Source: Bin55 sp963667455 (lineage in GTDB: Bacteria > Pseudomonadota > Gammaproteobacteria > Pseudomonadales > Azotimanducaceae). Taken from it: a DNA stretch of 64,000 nucleotides. The stretch is from positions 310,001 to 374,000 of the forward strand of contig CAXXFR010000019.1 in the NCBI GenBank assembly GCA_963667455.2, written 5' to 3'. The translations under genes and the position numbers were made by a program. A model generated the notes under the pieces. The model was not told where the DNA came from, did not search any database, and saw only the letters and a list, made by a program, of their open reading frames with translations. This document shows, one piece after another, positions 37,173-45,801 of this stretch (positions within the stretch are counted from its first letter, which is position 1; each line of letters starts with the position of its first letter).

Positions 37173-38261
37173 ATGCGACCGCACAAATGGACCAATTACT
37201 GCTATTGTCAAACTTTAGCATTGCTGATATTGTGGAGCGGGGTCACCAACGCTGAAGACGACGACTCATCCGAGGAATTGCTGTACCACGATGCCCACTA
37301 CCACCCAACCAATTACATCCAGGAAGGAGTAACGCTAGGGGAAACCCTGTCGTTGGTTGGAGACAAAGTTGGACGGTTCGCAGTGATGGCCATCCCGTTG
37401 CAACAGAAGTGGGACTACTTCGTTTCTCAAGAACGCGACCCCAACTACTATCTCCGCTCGGCCGCATCGCTGTACTACTACTCGTTCGTCGATGCAGTCT
37501 TGGCTACGCAATACATGGATCTCTCCGAAGAGGAGAAGCAGCGCATCGATCCGATGATCACTGGCTTCAATCCGACCGACATGTATGCACGGGATCACAT
37601 CGAAAGGGTATTGAAGACGTTCCCTGGAGTCTTCTCAGGAATTGGCGAGTTCAGCGTTCACAAGGAGTTCGTGTCGGCAAAGGTTGCCGGTCATGCGGCG
37701 AGTCTGCACAACAAGGCATTGGACGGCATCTTCGAGATCGTCGCGGAAACAGGTCTGGTCTCGATCATTCACTGCGACATCGACAATGTCCGACCGGGCG
37801 AGCATTTTCCGGATCACTACGAGGATCTAAAGGACCTCTTGCGGAGACATCCCGGGGCCACCATCATTTGGGCGCACACGGGACTGGGGCGCTACGTGAA
37901 ACCCAGCGAACAGCATGTGGAGTTGATCGACGCACTTCTGAGCGACGAGGACTTCAGCCACGTGTACACCGATATTTCGTGGGATCTGGTCAACGAATAC
38001 ATGGTTGCCGACGAGTCCACGATCGAAGAGTGGACTGCGTTGTTCAACAAGCATCCGACCCGGTTCCTATTTGGTTCGGACTCGGTTGCTCCGAGTAGCT
38101 GGGAAGGCTACAACAAGTCGTACGAGATCATGCAGCCAATCTGGGAGAAGCTGACTGACGACACAATGCATCGTCTGACTCGGGGGAACTACGAAGCGCT
38201 TTTCGACGCTGCAATTCCGCGAGTTCGCGCATGGGAACGTGCAGCTCTAGCGGGCGAATAA
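37173..38261 (+). CDS. exported metal-dependent amidohydrolase
   Basis: A 362-residue TIM-barrel hydrolase of the amidohydrolase-2/TatD-like superfamily. A signal peptide (T-L-A-L-L-I-L-W-S-G-V-T-N-A) places it in the periplasm. Metal-binding features are H-D-A-H-Y-H at the first strand, G-I-G-E-F mid-barrel, I-I-H-C-D, W-A-H-T-G-L-G and the final F-G-S-D-S. ATG 37173 has GGAG nine bases upstream; TTG 37158 would only lengthen the leader. It follows the divergent avidin-like gene. Substrate not determinable. Confidence 0.82.
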   Translation: MRPHKWTNYCYCQTLALLILWSGVTNAEDDDSSEELLYHDAHYHPTNYIQEGVTLGETLSLVGDKVGRFAVMAIPLQQKWDYFVSQERDPNYYLRSAASLYYYSFVDAVLATQYMDLSEEEKQRIDPMITGFNPTDMYARDHIERVLKTFPGVFSGIGEFSVHKEFVSAKVAGHAASLHNKALDGIFEIVAETGLVSIIHCDIDNVRPGEHFPDHYEDLKDLLRRHPGATIIWAHTGLGRYVKPSEQHVELIDALLSDEDFSHVYTDISWDLVNEYMVADESTIEEWTALFNKHPTRFLFGSDSVAPSSWEGYNKSYEIMQPIWEKLTDDTMHRLTRGNYEALFDAAIPRVRAWERAALAGE

Positions 38262-38324
38262 AGGCAGTGAGGCGATAGATAGAGAGAGGTTTGGCGGCCA
38301 GAACAGTTAACTCGTCGCAATGCG

Positions 38325-40730
38325 CTAAGCGGCAACGCGTTTTACGACCGACGCATTCGCAACTTTCTTGACGTTTAGCCGAACCGGCATGCGTTCAGCG
38401 AGCTTTTCGATGTGAGTGACGATTCCAACCATGCGGCCCTTGGATCCCATTTCCTCGATTGCCGCTGCTACAACATCAAGCGATTCGTCATCGAGTGTCC
38501 CAAAACCCTCGTCGAGGAACAGCGATTCGAGACTGACTCCAGAGTTCGCACCCATCTCGGCAACGTTTTCCGATAAGGAAAGTGCGAGTGCCAGCGATGC
38601 GAGAAACGTCTCCCCGCCAGAAAGGGTCTTGACGGATCGAGATGCATCGGCATTGGCGTGGTCGATGATGTTCAGTCCGAAGTTGTCGTCCGTTACCAGC
38701 GAGTATTGATCCGACGACATCTCTTTGAGTCGATCGCTAGCGTCGACGGCGAGCCTGTCGAAAGCACTGTTGAGCAACCATCGTTCAAACCGATTGGACC
38801 TCAAGTGGTCAGTCAAAGCAGATGCCACTTTCTGCTTGCGGTCGAGTTGCGATTTTTTCCGTTTCAAAGAGTTCTTCTGTTTGAGGTCTTTGGTTTCTGA
38901 TGTGAGGCGAGCTCTCGTCTCGCCAATTTCAGCTCCGAGGTGTTGACCCGGATCTTCTTCGTCGAACTCGACCTCGTGTTCGTCGAATTCGCTCTCCAAT
39001 GCTCCGATCAATGCTCTTAGCTGGTGCTTCAGTTCTTCTTCGGCTTCTATGACTTCAACTTGCTCGGCTTGAACTGATGCAGATTCCTTCTTGGCCCACT
39101 TTGAGAGCTTGTTCCACGATGACTCAAGATCGTTCTCCTCTCTCGGAGGAGGATTTCGAACGGCGCAATGGCTTCGAGCGGACTCGAACTCGTTCCACGC
39201 TTCCGACAGGTTCTCCTGCAGTTCTTGCAGGCGAGACTCTGATCGCTCGATGGCTTTGTTGTATTTGCGTACTTCGTCCAGTGCGGCTTTGTGTTCTTTC
39301 TCTGCGACCCCGATCTTCTTCAGCGTCGACTCGATTACATCTAGCTTCGGTACTCCTTTAGTCTTCTTCTTAAGCTGGCCGAGTCGTTCTTGCCGCTGTT
39401 GTTGCTGGGCAGTCATCTTCGTAAGTTCAGCTTCCTGTTTTCGGTGCTTCGACTCCGCATTCTTCAGGACCTTCTTTGCGTCTGCCACCTTCGACTCACA
39501 CTCGCTGACGTGGGAGTGTTTGTGTAGTGCAGGCATATCGGTCACGATTTGATCGCAGACGGGACAGTGCTCACCGAGTTCGAGGTTGCTTCGAAGTTTG
39601 CTGGCGAGGTCGCTGCGTTCGGCCTCTTTAAGCAGTTCCTGTGCGTGACTGACTTGCTCTTCGGCCCGACTGACACTTTCCTTCGATTCTTCGGTACGTT
39701 CCTCAGAGCCCTCAAGTTCCTTCTTGAATTTGTCGATCTCTAGTTCAAGGTCTGACACTTCTAGCGTTTCGCGACGTCCAATCTCGAGATCAGCCTTGTC
39801 GCCGAGTTGGTCGAGCAGTTGGCCAGCCTTTTCACTGCGCTTCTGTGCGCTTCGTTGAGTCTCGACGGCTTCTTTTCGATCACTCTCGGCTTGATCAACC
39901 TCCTTGGATAGTTTCGTCGCTTCCGTCGGTACTGTGATGCCCTTGAGCGTCTCGATCATTTCTTCCAACGACTCGGTTTCATCCTGGTGCTGCTGAACTT
40001 TTGCAGTGAGCGACGCCTTCTCCTTGGTCTTTTCCCTCGTTGTCTTGTCGAGCTCACTCAGTTGATCAAGTCGGGACTTCAGTTGTTCGACGGAGTTCTT
40101 GGATACATCCGCCAAGTTATTGAGAACACTGTTTGTGTGGTGGAGGTCGGCCTGCAATTCATCGGACCGACTCTTTGCCAGTTCGCGAATCTTGTCGTAG
40201 AGCTGGACACCGATCAGGTCTTTGATCAATTGCTGACGAATCGCCGGTTGCGCATCCAGAAAAGCCGCGAACTCCCCTTGTGGAATGGTCACGCACTTCT
40301 TGAACTGGTCCGAACTAAGACCGATGATTTCTGTGACTTGCCCGACTAGGTCAGCGGCGTGTTCGGAGACTACGGCTTCCCAGTCATCTGAACTACCGTT
40401 GATGGAACGTTCCAGAGAACCAGTGTTCCGCAGGATGTTCCCGTCTTTGTTGATTCTCAGTGTTCGAGTCACTCGATACAACTGATCGTTTGCGTAGAAG
40501 TCAAGAGCCACATCGGTTTGTCTCATCCCCTCGCTGATCGCATCCTTGACGGTTCTGTCGCCGAGTCTTGGTATGCGCCCATACAGTGCAAAGATCATTG
40601 CGTCCAGAATGCTGGATTTGCCGGATCCCGTGGGTCCGGTGAGTGCTAGCAAATCGGTTTCTTGAAAGTCGATTTCCGTCAAGTCGCGAAACGACGTGAA
40701 TCCTTCGATAGTTAAGTGTTTAGGTCTCAA
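38325..40730 (-). CDS. sbcC: exonuclease subunit SbcC (Rad50-like)
   Basis: SMC-like ATPase partner of SbcD, 801 residues, shorter than E. coli SbcC (about 1050). Walker A is T-G-P-T-G-S-G-K-S-S (31-40). Long coiled coils flank a zinc hook C-P-V-C in the middle. The C-terminal head has the signature L-S-G-G-E-T-F-L-A and Walker B F-L-D-E-G-F-G-T-L-D. The complex cleaves hairpins and protein-blocked DNA ends. The start is TTG 40730, overlapping the sbcD stop by 11 bases, so expression is coupled. The short coils imply shorter arms. Confidence 0.94.
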   Translation of the reverse strand: MRPKHLTIEGFTSFRDLTEIDFQETDLLALTGPTGSGKSSILDAMIFALYGRIPRLGDRTVKDAISEGMRQTDVALDFYANDQLYRVTRTLRINKDGNILRNTGSLERSINGSSDDWEAVVSEHAADLVGQVTEIIGLSSDQFKKCVTIPQGEFAAFLDAQPAIRQQLIKDLIGVQLYDKIRELAKSRSDELQADLHHTNSVLNNLADVSKNSVEQLKSRLDQLSELDKTTREKTKEKASLTAKVQQHQDETESLEEMIETLKGITVPTEATKLSKEVDQAESDRKEAVETQRSAQKRSEKAGQLLDQLGDKADLEIGRRETLEVSDLELEIDKFKKELEGSEERTEESKESVSRAEEQVSHAQELLKEAERSDLASKLRSNLELGEHCPVCDQIVTDMPALHKHSHVSECESKVADAKKVLKNAESKHRKQEAELTKMTAQQQQRQERLGQLKKKTKGVPKLDVIESTLKKIGVAEKEHKAALDEVRKYNKAIERSESRLQELQENLSEAWNEFESARSHCAVRNPPPREENDLESSWNKLSKWAKKESASVQAEQVEVIEAEEELKHQLRALIGALESEFDEHEVEFDEEDPGQHLGAEIGETRARLTSETKDLKQKNSLKRKKSQLDRKQKVASALTDHLRSNRFERWLLNSAFDRLAVDASDRLKEMSSDQYSLVTDDNFGLNIIDHANADASRSVKTLSGGETFLASLALALSLSENVAEMGANSGVSLESLFLDEGFGTLDDESLDVVAAAIEEMGSKGRMVGIVTHIEKLAERMPVRLNVKKVANASVVKRVAA

Positions 40731-41874
40731 GACTTTCCTCTAGTAATTCTGCAAACAGCTTTTCGACGTCTTCATTCAGTTTGTCGTCTTCGCTTGCTTT
40801 GGAGAGATACTCGTGGAACAACACCTGCGGAGCTCGATTGGTGTCAATAGGCACCTTCTCAACTGTTCGTTCCTCAGTGCCCAATATTCGAACGTCCAGC
40901 ACGCCCTCGACCCGTTCTCGCACTTCGTCAGCGAGGCCATGTCGCGGTTTCTCGTTGAGGGTTACCAGCAGGTAGACATCATCCAGTCCCTTGGTGGACT
41001 CTTCGAGATCGTCCAGCCTGCAGGTCACTTGGACGAGCTTCTTACCCGACTGGAGAGGAATGAACGACACCTCTGCGGGTTTTCCGGGTGAGGCTTCCAC
41101 GATGTTGACGCCCTTTACATCGGTCGTCTCGCCGAAGTCCATCTGCAGGGGCGAACCGCAATAGTGAACCGGCACATTGCCTTTCACTTCTTGAGCACGA
41201 TGCACGTGACCGAGCGCAACGTACTGAAGAGCCGCAGGGAGAGAGTCACATGAAATGCAGTAATCCAGTCCAGTGTGGGCGGATCGCTCGCCGCCGCCTA
41301 GTCTGACGACGGGAGTCATGGCATGGGCCATGCACAGATTTACGGTGTCGGACTGCATGTCGGCGCACAACAACTCGATGAGATTGGCCATGCCCGTTGC
41401 GTAATCAAGCTCGCTTCGACTCCTTCGATTTCCGTCAAGTATCGAAAGATTCTTCATCACCGTGTGCGATACGAAGGGAAGAAGGGCGATTTTTGCGGCT
41501 TCAGACCTCGATTCGCTCTCTAGCGTGACCACGCCTCCTTCATCGGGCAAGGAAGGCTGCGAAAGAACGGTCACATTGGCGATCTCCAATAGCGGCGTGA
41601 CTGCCGTGAAACGCTTGGCGTTGTCGTGATTTCCGGCGATTACGACAACTGGTCGGTCCTTGGCCATTCGCATGAGTGTCTCGTAGGCGATTTTTTCGGA
41701 TTCTGGATTCGGTGCTTTCGTCTCGTAGACATCGCCTCCGACCAGCACGGCATCGACTTCATGGTCATCGGCGATCGTTGCGATCTCATTGAGTACGGCA
41801 CGATGTTCGTCATCGCGACTGCGTCCGCGAATTTGCTTGCCGATGTGCCAATCGGATGTGTGTAGAAACTTCAC
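40720..41874 (-). CDS. sbcD: exonuclease subunit SbcD (Mre11-like)
   Basis: Metallophosphoesterase nuclease subunit, 384 residues. Metal-site motifs are H-T-S-D-W-H-I-G-K at the N-terminus, V-G-G-D-V-Y, and A-G-N-H-D-N; a later G-H-V-H-R completes the set. Start is GTG 41874 with AGGG six bases upstream. First gene of the sbcD-sbcC operon. Confidence 0.95.
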   Translation of the reverse strand: MKFLHTSDWHIGKQIRGRSRDDEHRAVLNEIATIADDHEVDAVLVGGDVYETKAPNPESEKIAYETLMRMAKDRPVVVIAGNHDNAKRFTAVTPLLEIANVTVLSQPSLPDEGGVVTLESESRSEAAKIALLPFVSHTVMKNLSILDGNRRSRSELDYATGMANLIELLCADMQSDTVNLCMAHAMTPVVRLGGGERSAHTGLDYCISCDSLPAALQYVALGHVHRAQEVKGNVPVHYCGSPLQMDFGETTDVKGVNIVEASPGKPAEVSFIPLQSGKKLVQVTCRLDDLEESTKGLDDVYLLVTLNEKPRHGLADEVRERVEGVLDVRILGTEERTVEKVPIDTNRAPQVLFHEYLSKASEDDKLNEDVEKLFAELLEESLET

Positions 41875-42346
41875 TTATGTCCCTGTTAGTTAGTCTGTAT
41901 GAGCGTTGGAGTCCGTGCAAACAAGATCAATTGGACCGCTCGGGTTAATGGTGCCGCAAGTGCCGAAAACCGCTTGCAAGCGTAGGTTTAGTCGATCAGA
42001 GTGAATGAGTATAGCAAGAACGCCCGCAATGTTCGGAGGGAATTAGTTTCGGCCGACCCGTAGAAAAGCGAGAGTTCTCAGTGAGTCGGATGGAGCCGGG
42101 CAAAACTGCCTGTGGAGCCTCCGAGACAGGTGCAAACTCGTGCTGAATGAACCAATTGTCGATGTCGGCGCTTATAAACTTTGCAGAGAGTCTAAGTACG
42201 AGCATCCGATGCGAGGCCTGCTCCTCAGACGCTAGCTTTTGCCCGATTCGTCGAACTCTCGCGAGTCCGTTTTCTCACTGCCTGCAGGAATATGGGAAAT
42301 CTGGGCTAACATCTAAGAACGTCAGTTTCTTATCAACTACATCCCC
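41875..42346. other. intergenic, nothing recognised
   Basis: About 470 bases between sbcD and the broken helical-repeat gene. Short frames on both strands carry no domains. The upstream region of the pseudogene lies here, but I did not identify a promoter. Confidence 0.35.
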
Positions 42347-42387
42347 GTGAAAACGCAACGCCTTCGCAGAGCGGTTCCCTACATTAT

Positions 42388-42395
42388 TGGAGCTG
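42388..42395. repeat. target-site duplication, left copy
   Basis: TGGAGCTG directly abuts the left end of the insertion element and is repeated at its right end. Eight bases is the size made by IS1595-family elements. The last G could instead belong to the element, giving 7 bases and longer terminal repeats. Confidence 0.85.
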
Positions 42396-43458
42396 CGCTC
42401 TTATGTATCTATCGGTGTTTGAACGTCTGATTCGACCTGGAACAGCTGCGGATCGTGAGTCTTGTCCGTTCGAAACTCGCTGCACATGAGCCAGGACGCG
42501 TAGTTGTCGAAGTATCGAGTGGACACGCCCCTGTGACGACGGTTGCAGATGCTCTTCATCGCCTCGTGCCGATTGTTGACGGTGTTGAGGTGGAAGCTGC
42601 CCCGCTTCCATTCGCCGCGACGCTGGTTCAGCGACTCGTGATGGTGTCCGAGTTTCCGATTGGCAGCCCGGTAGCTGGGATGCCCGTCCGTCACGAGCAC
42701 GCAGTCCCGATTCAGCCACGCTCTCATCGAGAGTCGCACGGCGTCCTCCTCCGTGGTCGGCAGCAGCCAGGCACGGGTGCCTCCCCCTCGGGCCACGGCG
42801 GTCAGCACGGGAAGCTGCACCGCGTCGTCGGCCTCCGAAGGACGCTTCCCGACCCCGCGCTTCCGAGGCTTTCTGCGCTCGCTCAGAGCTCGTTCCCCCT
42901 TGCAGCTTTCACGAAAGTAGGTCTCGTCCATCTCGACGACCCCGTTCAGCTTGTCGGATCCGTCGAGATTCGACAGAAAGCGATGACGCCACAGAAACGC
43001 CGTCCGGTAGCTGATTCCGCACCGCTTCGCGGCCTCGTGCAACGGCAGACGATCGCGCAGGCACTGCTCGTAGAGCTTCCACTTCCCTCGAAGACGCATG
43101 TTCTTCAGGTTGGAGCCGGTGAGGGCGTTGAAGGTGCGACCGCAGCCTTCCGAGCGGCATCGGAAGCGAATCAGGCCGGCTCTCTTGCCGTTGCGCACGA
43201 CGCCTTTCGATCCGCAGTGAATGCAGACGCGGGCTTCGTCAAGCTCGGCTTCGCGGGATCGAAGCGCTTCGGGAACCGACCCCTCGTCCTCTCTCGCCAC
43301 TTCCCGAAGACGCGCTTTCTGGGACTCCGTCAGCCGGTCGTACTGGCTCAGCCAGGTTGAGAATTCCTTGCGATTCATTTTTCATCGTCAAATCAGCTAG
43401 TTGTCGTGTATTCTAACAAATTGTTAGGCCAGTTACACCCGGTGCTACATAAGAGCGC
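42396..43458. mobile_element. IS1595-family (ISXO2-like) insertion sequence
   Basis: An element of about 1063 bases with one transposase on the minus strand. The ends share an inverted repeat: GCGCTCTTATGTA at the left (the first G is shared with the duplication) and its exact complement TACATAAGAGCGC at the right, followed inward by weaker similarity. An 8-base duplication TGGAGCTG flanks it. The transposase stop codon lies inside the left terminal repeat. The element looks intact, unlike the gene it interrupts. Confidence 0.9.
42401..43378 (-). CDS. IS1595-family transposase
   Basis: A 325-residue ISXO2-like transposase. The N-terminus has a zinc ribbon (C-I-H-C-G, then F-R-C-R-S-E-G-C-G), then a helix-turn-helix region (A-A-K-R-C-G-I-S-Y-R-T-A-F). 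The catalytic domain shows D in V-E-M-D-E-T-Y-F, D in L-V-T-D-G-H-P-S-Y, and H-L-N-T-V-N-N at the third position, so it may be of the DDN type known in this family. ATG 43378. The TAA is formed by terminal-repeat bases 42401-42403. It appears full length and may be active. Confidence 0.92.
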   Translation of the reverse strand: MNRKEFSTWLSQYDRLTESQKARLREVAREDEGSVPEALRSREAELDEARVCIHCGSKGVVRNGKRAGLIRFRCRSEGCGRTFNALTGSNLKNMRLRGKWKLYEQCLRDRLPLHEAAKRCGISYRTAFLWRHRFLSNLDGSDKLNGVVEMDETYFRESCKGERALSERRKPRKRGVGKRPSEADDAVQLPVLTAVARGGGTRAWLLPTTEEDAVRLSMRAWLNRDCVLVTDGHPSYRAANRKLGHHHESLNQRRGEWKRGSFHLNTVNNRHEAMKSICNRRHRGVSTRYFDNYASWLMCSEFRTDKTHDPQLFQVESDVQTPIDT

Positions 43459-43466
43459 TGGAGCTG
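43459..43466. repeat. target-site duplication, right copy
   Basis: Second copy of TGGAGCTG, directly after the right terminal repeat. The interrupted gene resumes here in the frame predicted from its paralogue. Confidence 0.85.
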
Positions 43467-45288
43467 TTATCGGGTGTGTGGCAACCGTCGTTGTCCTCAG
43501 TTCCCTCAACGGCTTCTGGTCCGGGTCTGATCAAGCTATCCAATCGGAAGAAAATTCTGACGGAGTCTCTGATACTGCCCAAGAAACACCGTTGCCAGCA
43601 GGGTCTTCGTCCCCTGAGTCACCAACACTCGAAGCGATTTTCCAACAGGAAAGCAGGTTTCTCCAATTGACCGACTTGTACGCTCTAATCGAACAAGGAG
43701 ACGTAGAACAGTTGCTAGGTTTGGCCCGCCAAGCGTCTAGTCTTGGCTCGGTTAGCGACCGGGTTCTCGTTCAAGAAAACGTTTTTCGAAGACTAGCGGA
43801 AGTCGACCTAGTTCGCGCCCTCGAGCTCGTGAGCGAGTTTTCGGATCAAGACGACGAACACATGATCCGATCCATATTCAATGAATGGTTCCAATCGGAT
43901 CTGGCCGCGGCTGTTTCCCACGCCAAGACATTGCCAATCGGATCGAGAGTGCTCTTTGTGCACGAGCTCATGCAAAGCAGTTTCAACCTGACCGAGGATG
44001 TCGAACGTGAAATAGCAATGGAACTTGGAGTTGCTAGACACTACGAGACGTGGATTGTTGCACGCAGAGAACTTGCGTACATAGACGATCCGGAGACCTA
44101 TTGGTACTCGATTGCTGACGATGCAAAGATGGATCTTTGGGGGACGCCTTGGCTCGAACTTCAACGAGTAGGTGAGTCCTGGATTAGACGAGAGGGAATC
44201 AACGTCATTCCCAGAGTTGCTGCGTCCTTGAATGACGTAGGATTGCGTGATCGCGTCGTGACTCACCTTCTGAAGGACTCGATCGGACTTGATCCGGAAG
44301 GCGTGCTTGAACTTGCTCGCACTATGCCCGGAATCGACAACGAAGGGGCGGTTCTTGGCGTTCTCGCGTCGTGGTCGGGATTGTCTCCCGAGGGCGCGTT
44401 CGAAGTTGCTTCCCGACACCACAAGAGCGGAATCAGACGAAGACATCAGCGATTCGTCATAAACGCGTTGGTGCACAATGATCCGGCAGTACTTTTTGAG
44501 GGGCTAGACGGAGTTCCCGAGGAACACCGAATCTGGGGCCAGCGACAAGCACTCGAGCGTCTCGCTCGTCGAGATCCTGACAAGACATCGGATTTCCTTT
44601 CGAAGGTGGACGATACCAAGACGAAACTCGAAGTCGCCCGTCAAACTGTCTGAGAGTTGGTCGAGACAGGATGTCCAAGCTGCGTTGGATTGGATTCTCT
44701 CAGATTCAGAGTTGGAATCCGACCTGCAAACCCTCGGAAGGGCGTTGCAGGAGTTAGCACGTAGCGATCCTGAACGAGCTCTACAAATCGCTCTCGAAGA
44801 CTCTGTCTCCTCAAGCTCAGTTGGCCCGGAGACATTTGTGCTAGCTACATTGGCGGAAGTGGACATAGACAAAAGCAATATCCATTTTTGCCCAGTTTGC
44901 GCGATGGCGCCAAGCCGCTGAGCCACAAGTTCATTGGCATACTACCTGCTGCAGAGCAACGATACCGAAAGGGCATTGGAGTTTGGAGACAGCATTCCAG
45001 AATCGTATCGCCAAGATTACTTTATCTTCCTATTTCGCCAATGGTGTGATTCCAATTACCAAGCCATTCTGCGGCAACTCGATCAATTCAACTCAGACGA
45101 ATATCAGGTACTACGCGGCATCGGTGCTCAAGCGGGAACATCAACGCCGAGCAATTCTGACTGACACGGAGTTGCGCCCTGTCGAATTGATTCTTGAAAG
45201 CATGAGAGCATCGAAGGGGATTACTTCTCGCCAAATCGGACTGGCATCCATATCACCGCACTCCTTTCTTCGAGAACAAGGCCACTAA

Positions 45289-45801
45289 GAAGTCCCTCGT
45301 TACGCCTTTCTCGAACCTATGACTCCAAGAGAGGGGTGTGCTACCTAGCGAATGGTCTTCAAGGAAGACTCGGGGGGCAGGGTGATTGAACAATTCTGTC
45401 GAGACCTACAGTCTGATCAAAGTCAAGATTTAAATCTCAGTTCGTAGTCGCGTCATGCTCACGACGTTACAGCGTGCCAAAGCACCGTCCCCAGTTGTGA
45501 CCATACCAAAGGGCCGGCAAAAAGACAGACAGCAATTGATTATCTCTTGGGCGTTGATGGCTATTGACATTACTGAACTCCTCTCCTCGCTTCCATGTCT
45601 TGACAACCGTTCAACGAATCCGAGGTAAAGGTCAATGTTTCATGGCACTAAATTGTCCACGTCCTGAAATGTGTTACTCCGATTATCTACGGGGGATTGT
45701 TGGAGAGGTCTACTACATTCCCGATATACCAAGAAACGAGTACGGCATAAGGGCCGCCCTGCTGATCTGCGTATCTGTAATTCCGTCGATACTCATTGCT
45801 C
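45289..45801. other. intergenic between convergent family members
   Basis: About 510 bases between the 3' ends of copies 3 and 4. A 115-codon frame (45564-45911, plus) overlaps the end of copy 4 and shows no domain. No clear hairpin terminator seen. Confidence 0.35.

Larger units (their letters stand above)
42347..45288 (+). pseudogene. helical-repeat protein copy 3, split by IS1595-type element
   Basis: The third member of the family, inactivated. GTG 42347 begins R-R-A-V-P-Y-I-I-G-A, matching R-R-A-V-P-Y-I-V of copy 4. The insertion element interrupts the membrane helix; beyond it the frame resumes as V-I-G-C-V-A-T-V-V-V, again matching copy 4 (V-V-G-C-V-A-T-V-I-V). Removing the element and one target copy restores a continuous frame. 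Downstream, homology continues but changes frame about four times (near 44643, 44870, 44935 and 45107) before the last stop at 45288. So besides the insertion the 3' part has decayed. A product of the 43406-44653 frame, lacking the anchor start and C-terminus, is possible but unlikely. Confidence 0.85.

Noticed and set aside
42455..43360. 301-codon plus-strand frame opposite the IS1595 transposase
   Set aside because: Shadow of the transposase, which has zinc ribbon and catalytic motifs.
44641..44660. In-frame TGA at 44651-44653 as a selenocysteine codon, given selAB in the window
   Set aside because: Homology to copy 4 continues in a different frame, so this is a frameshift, not recoding.
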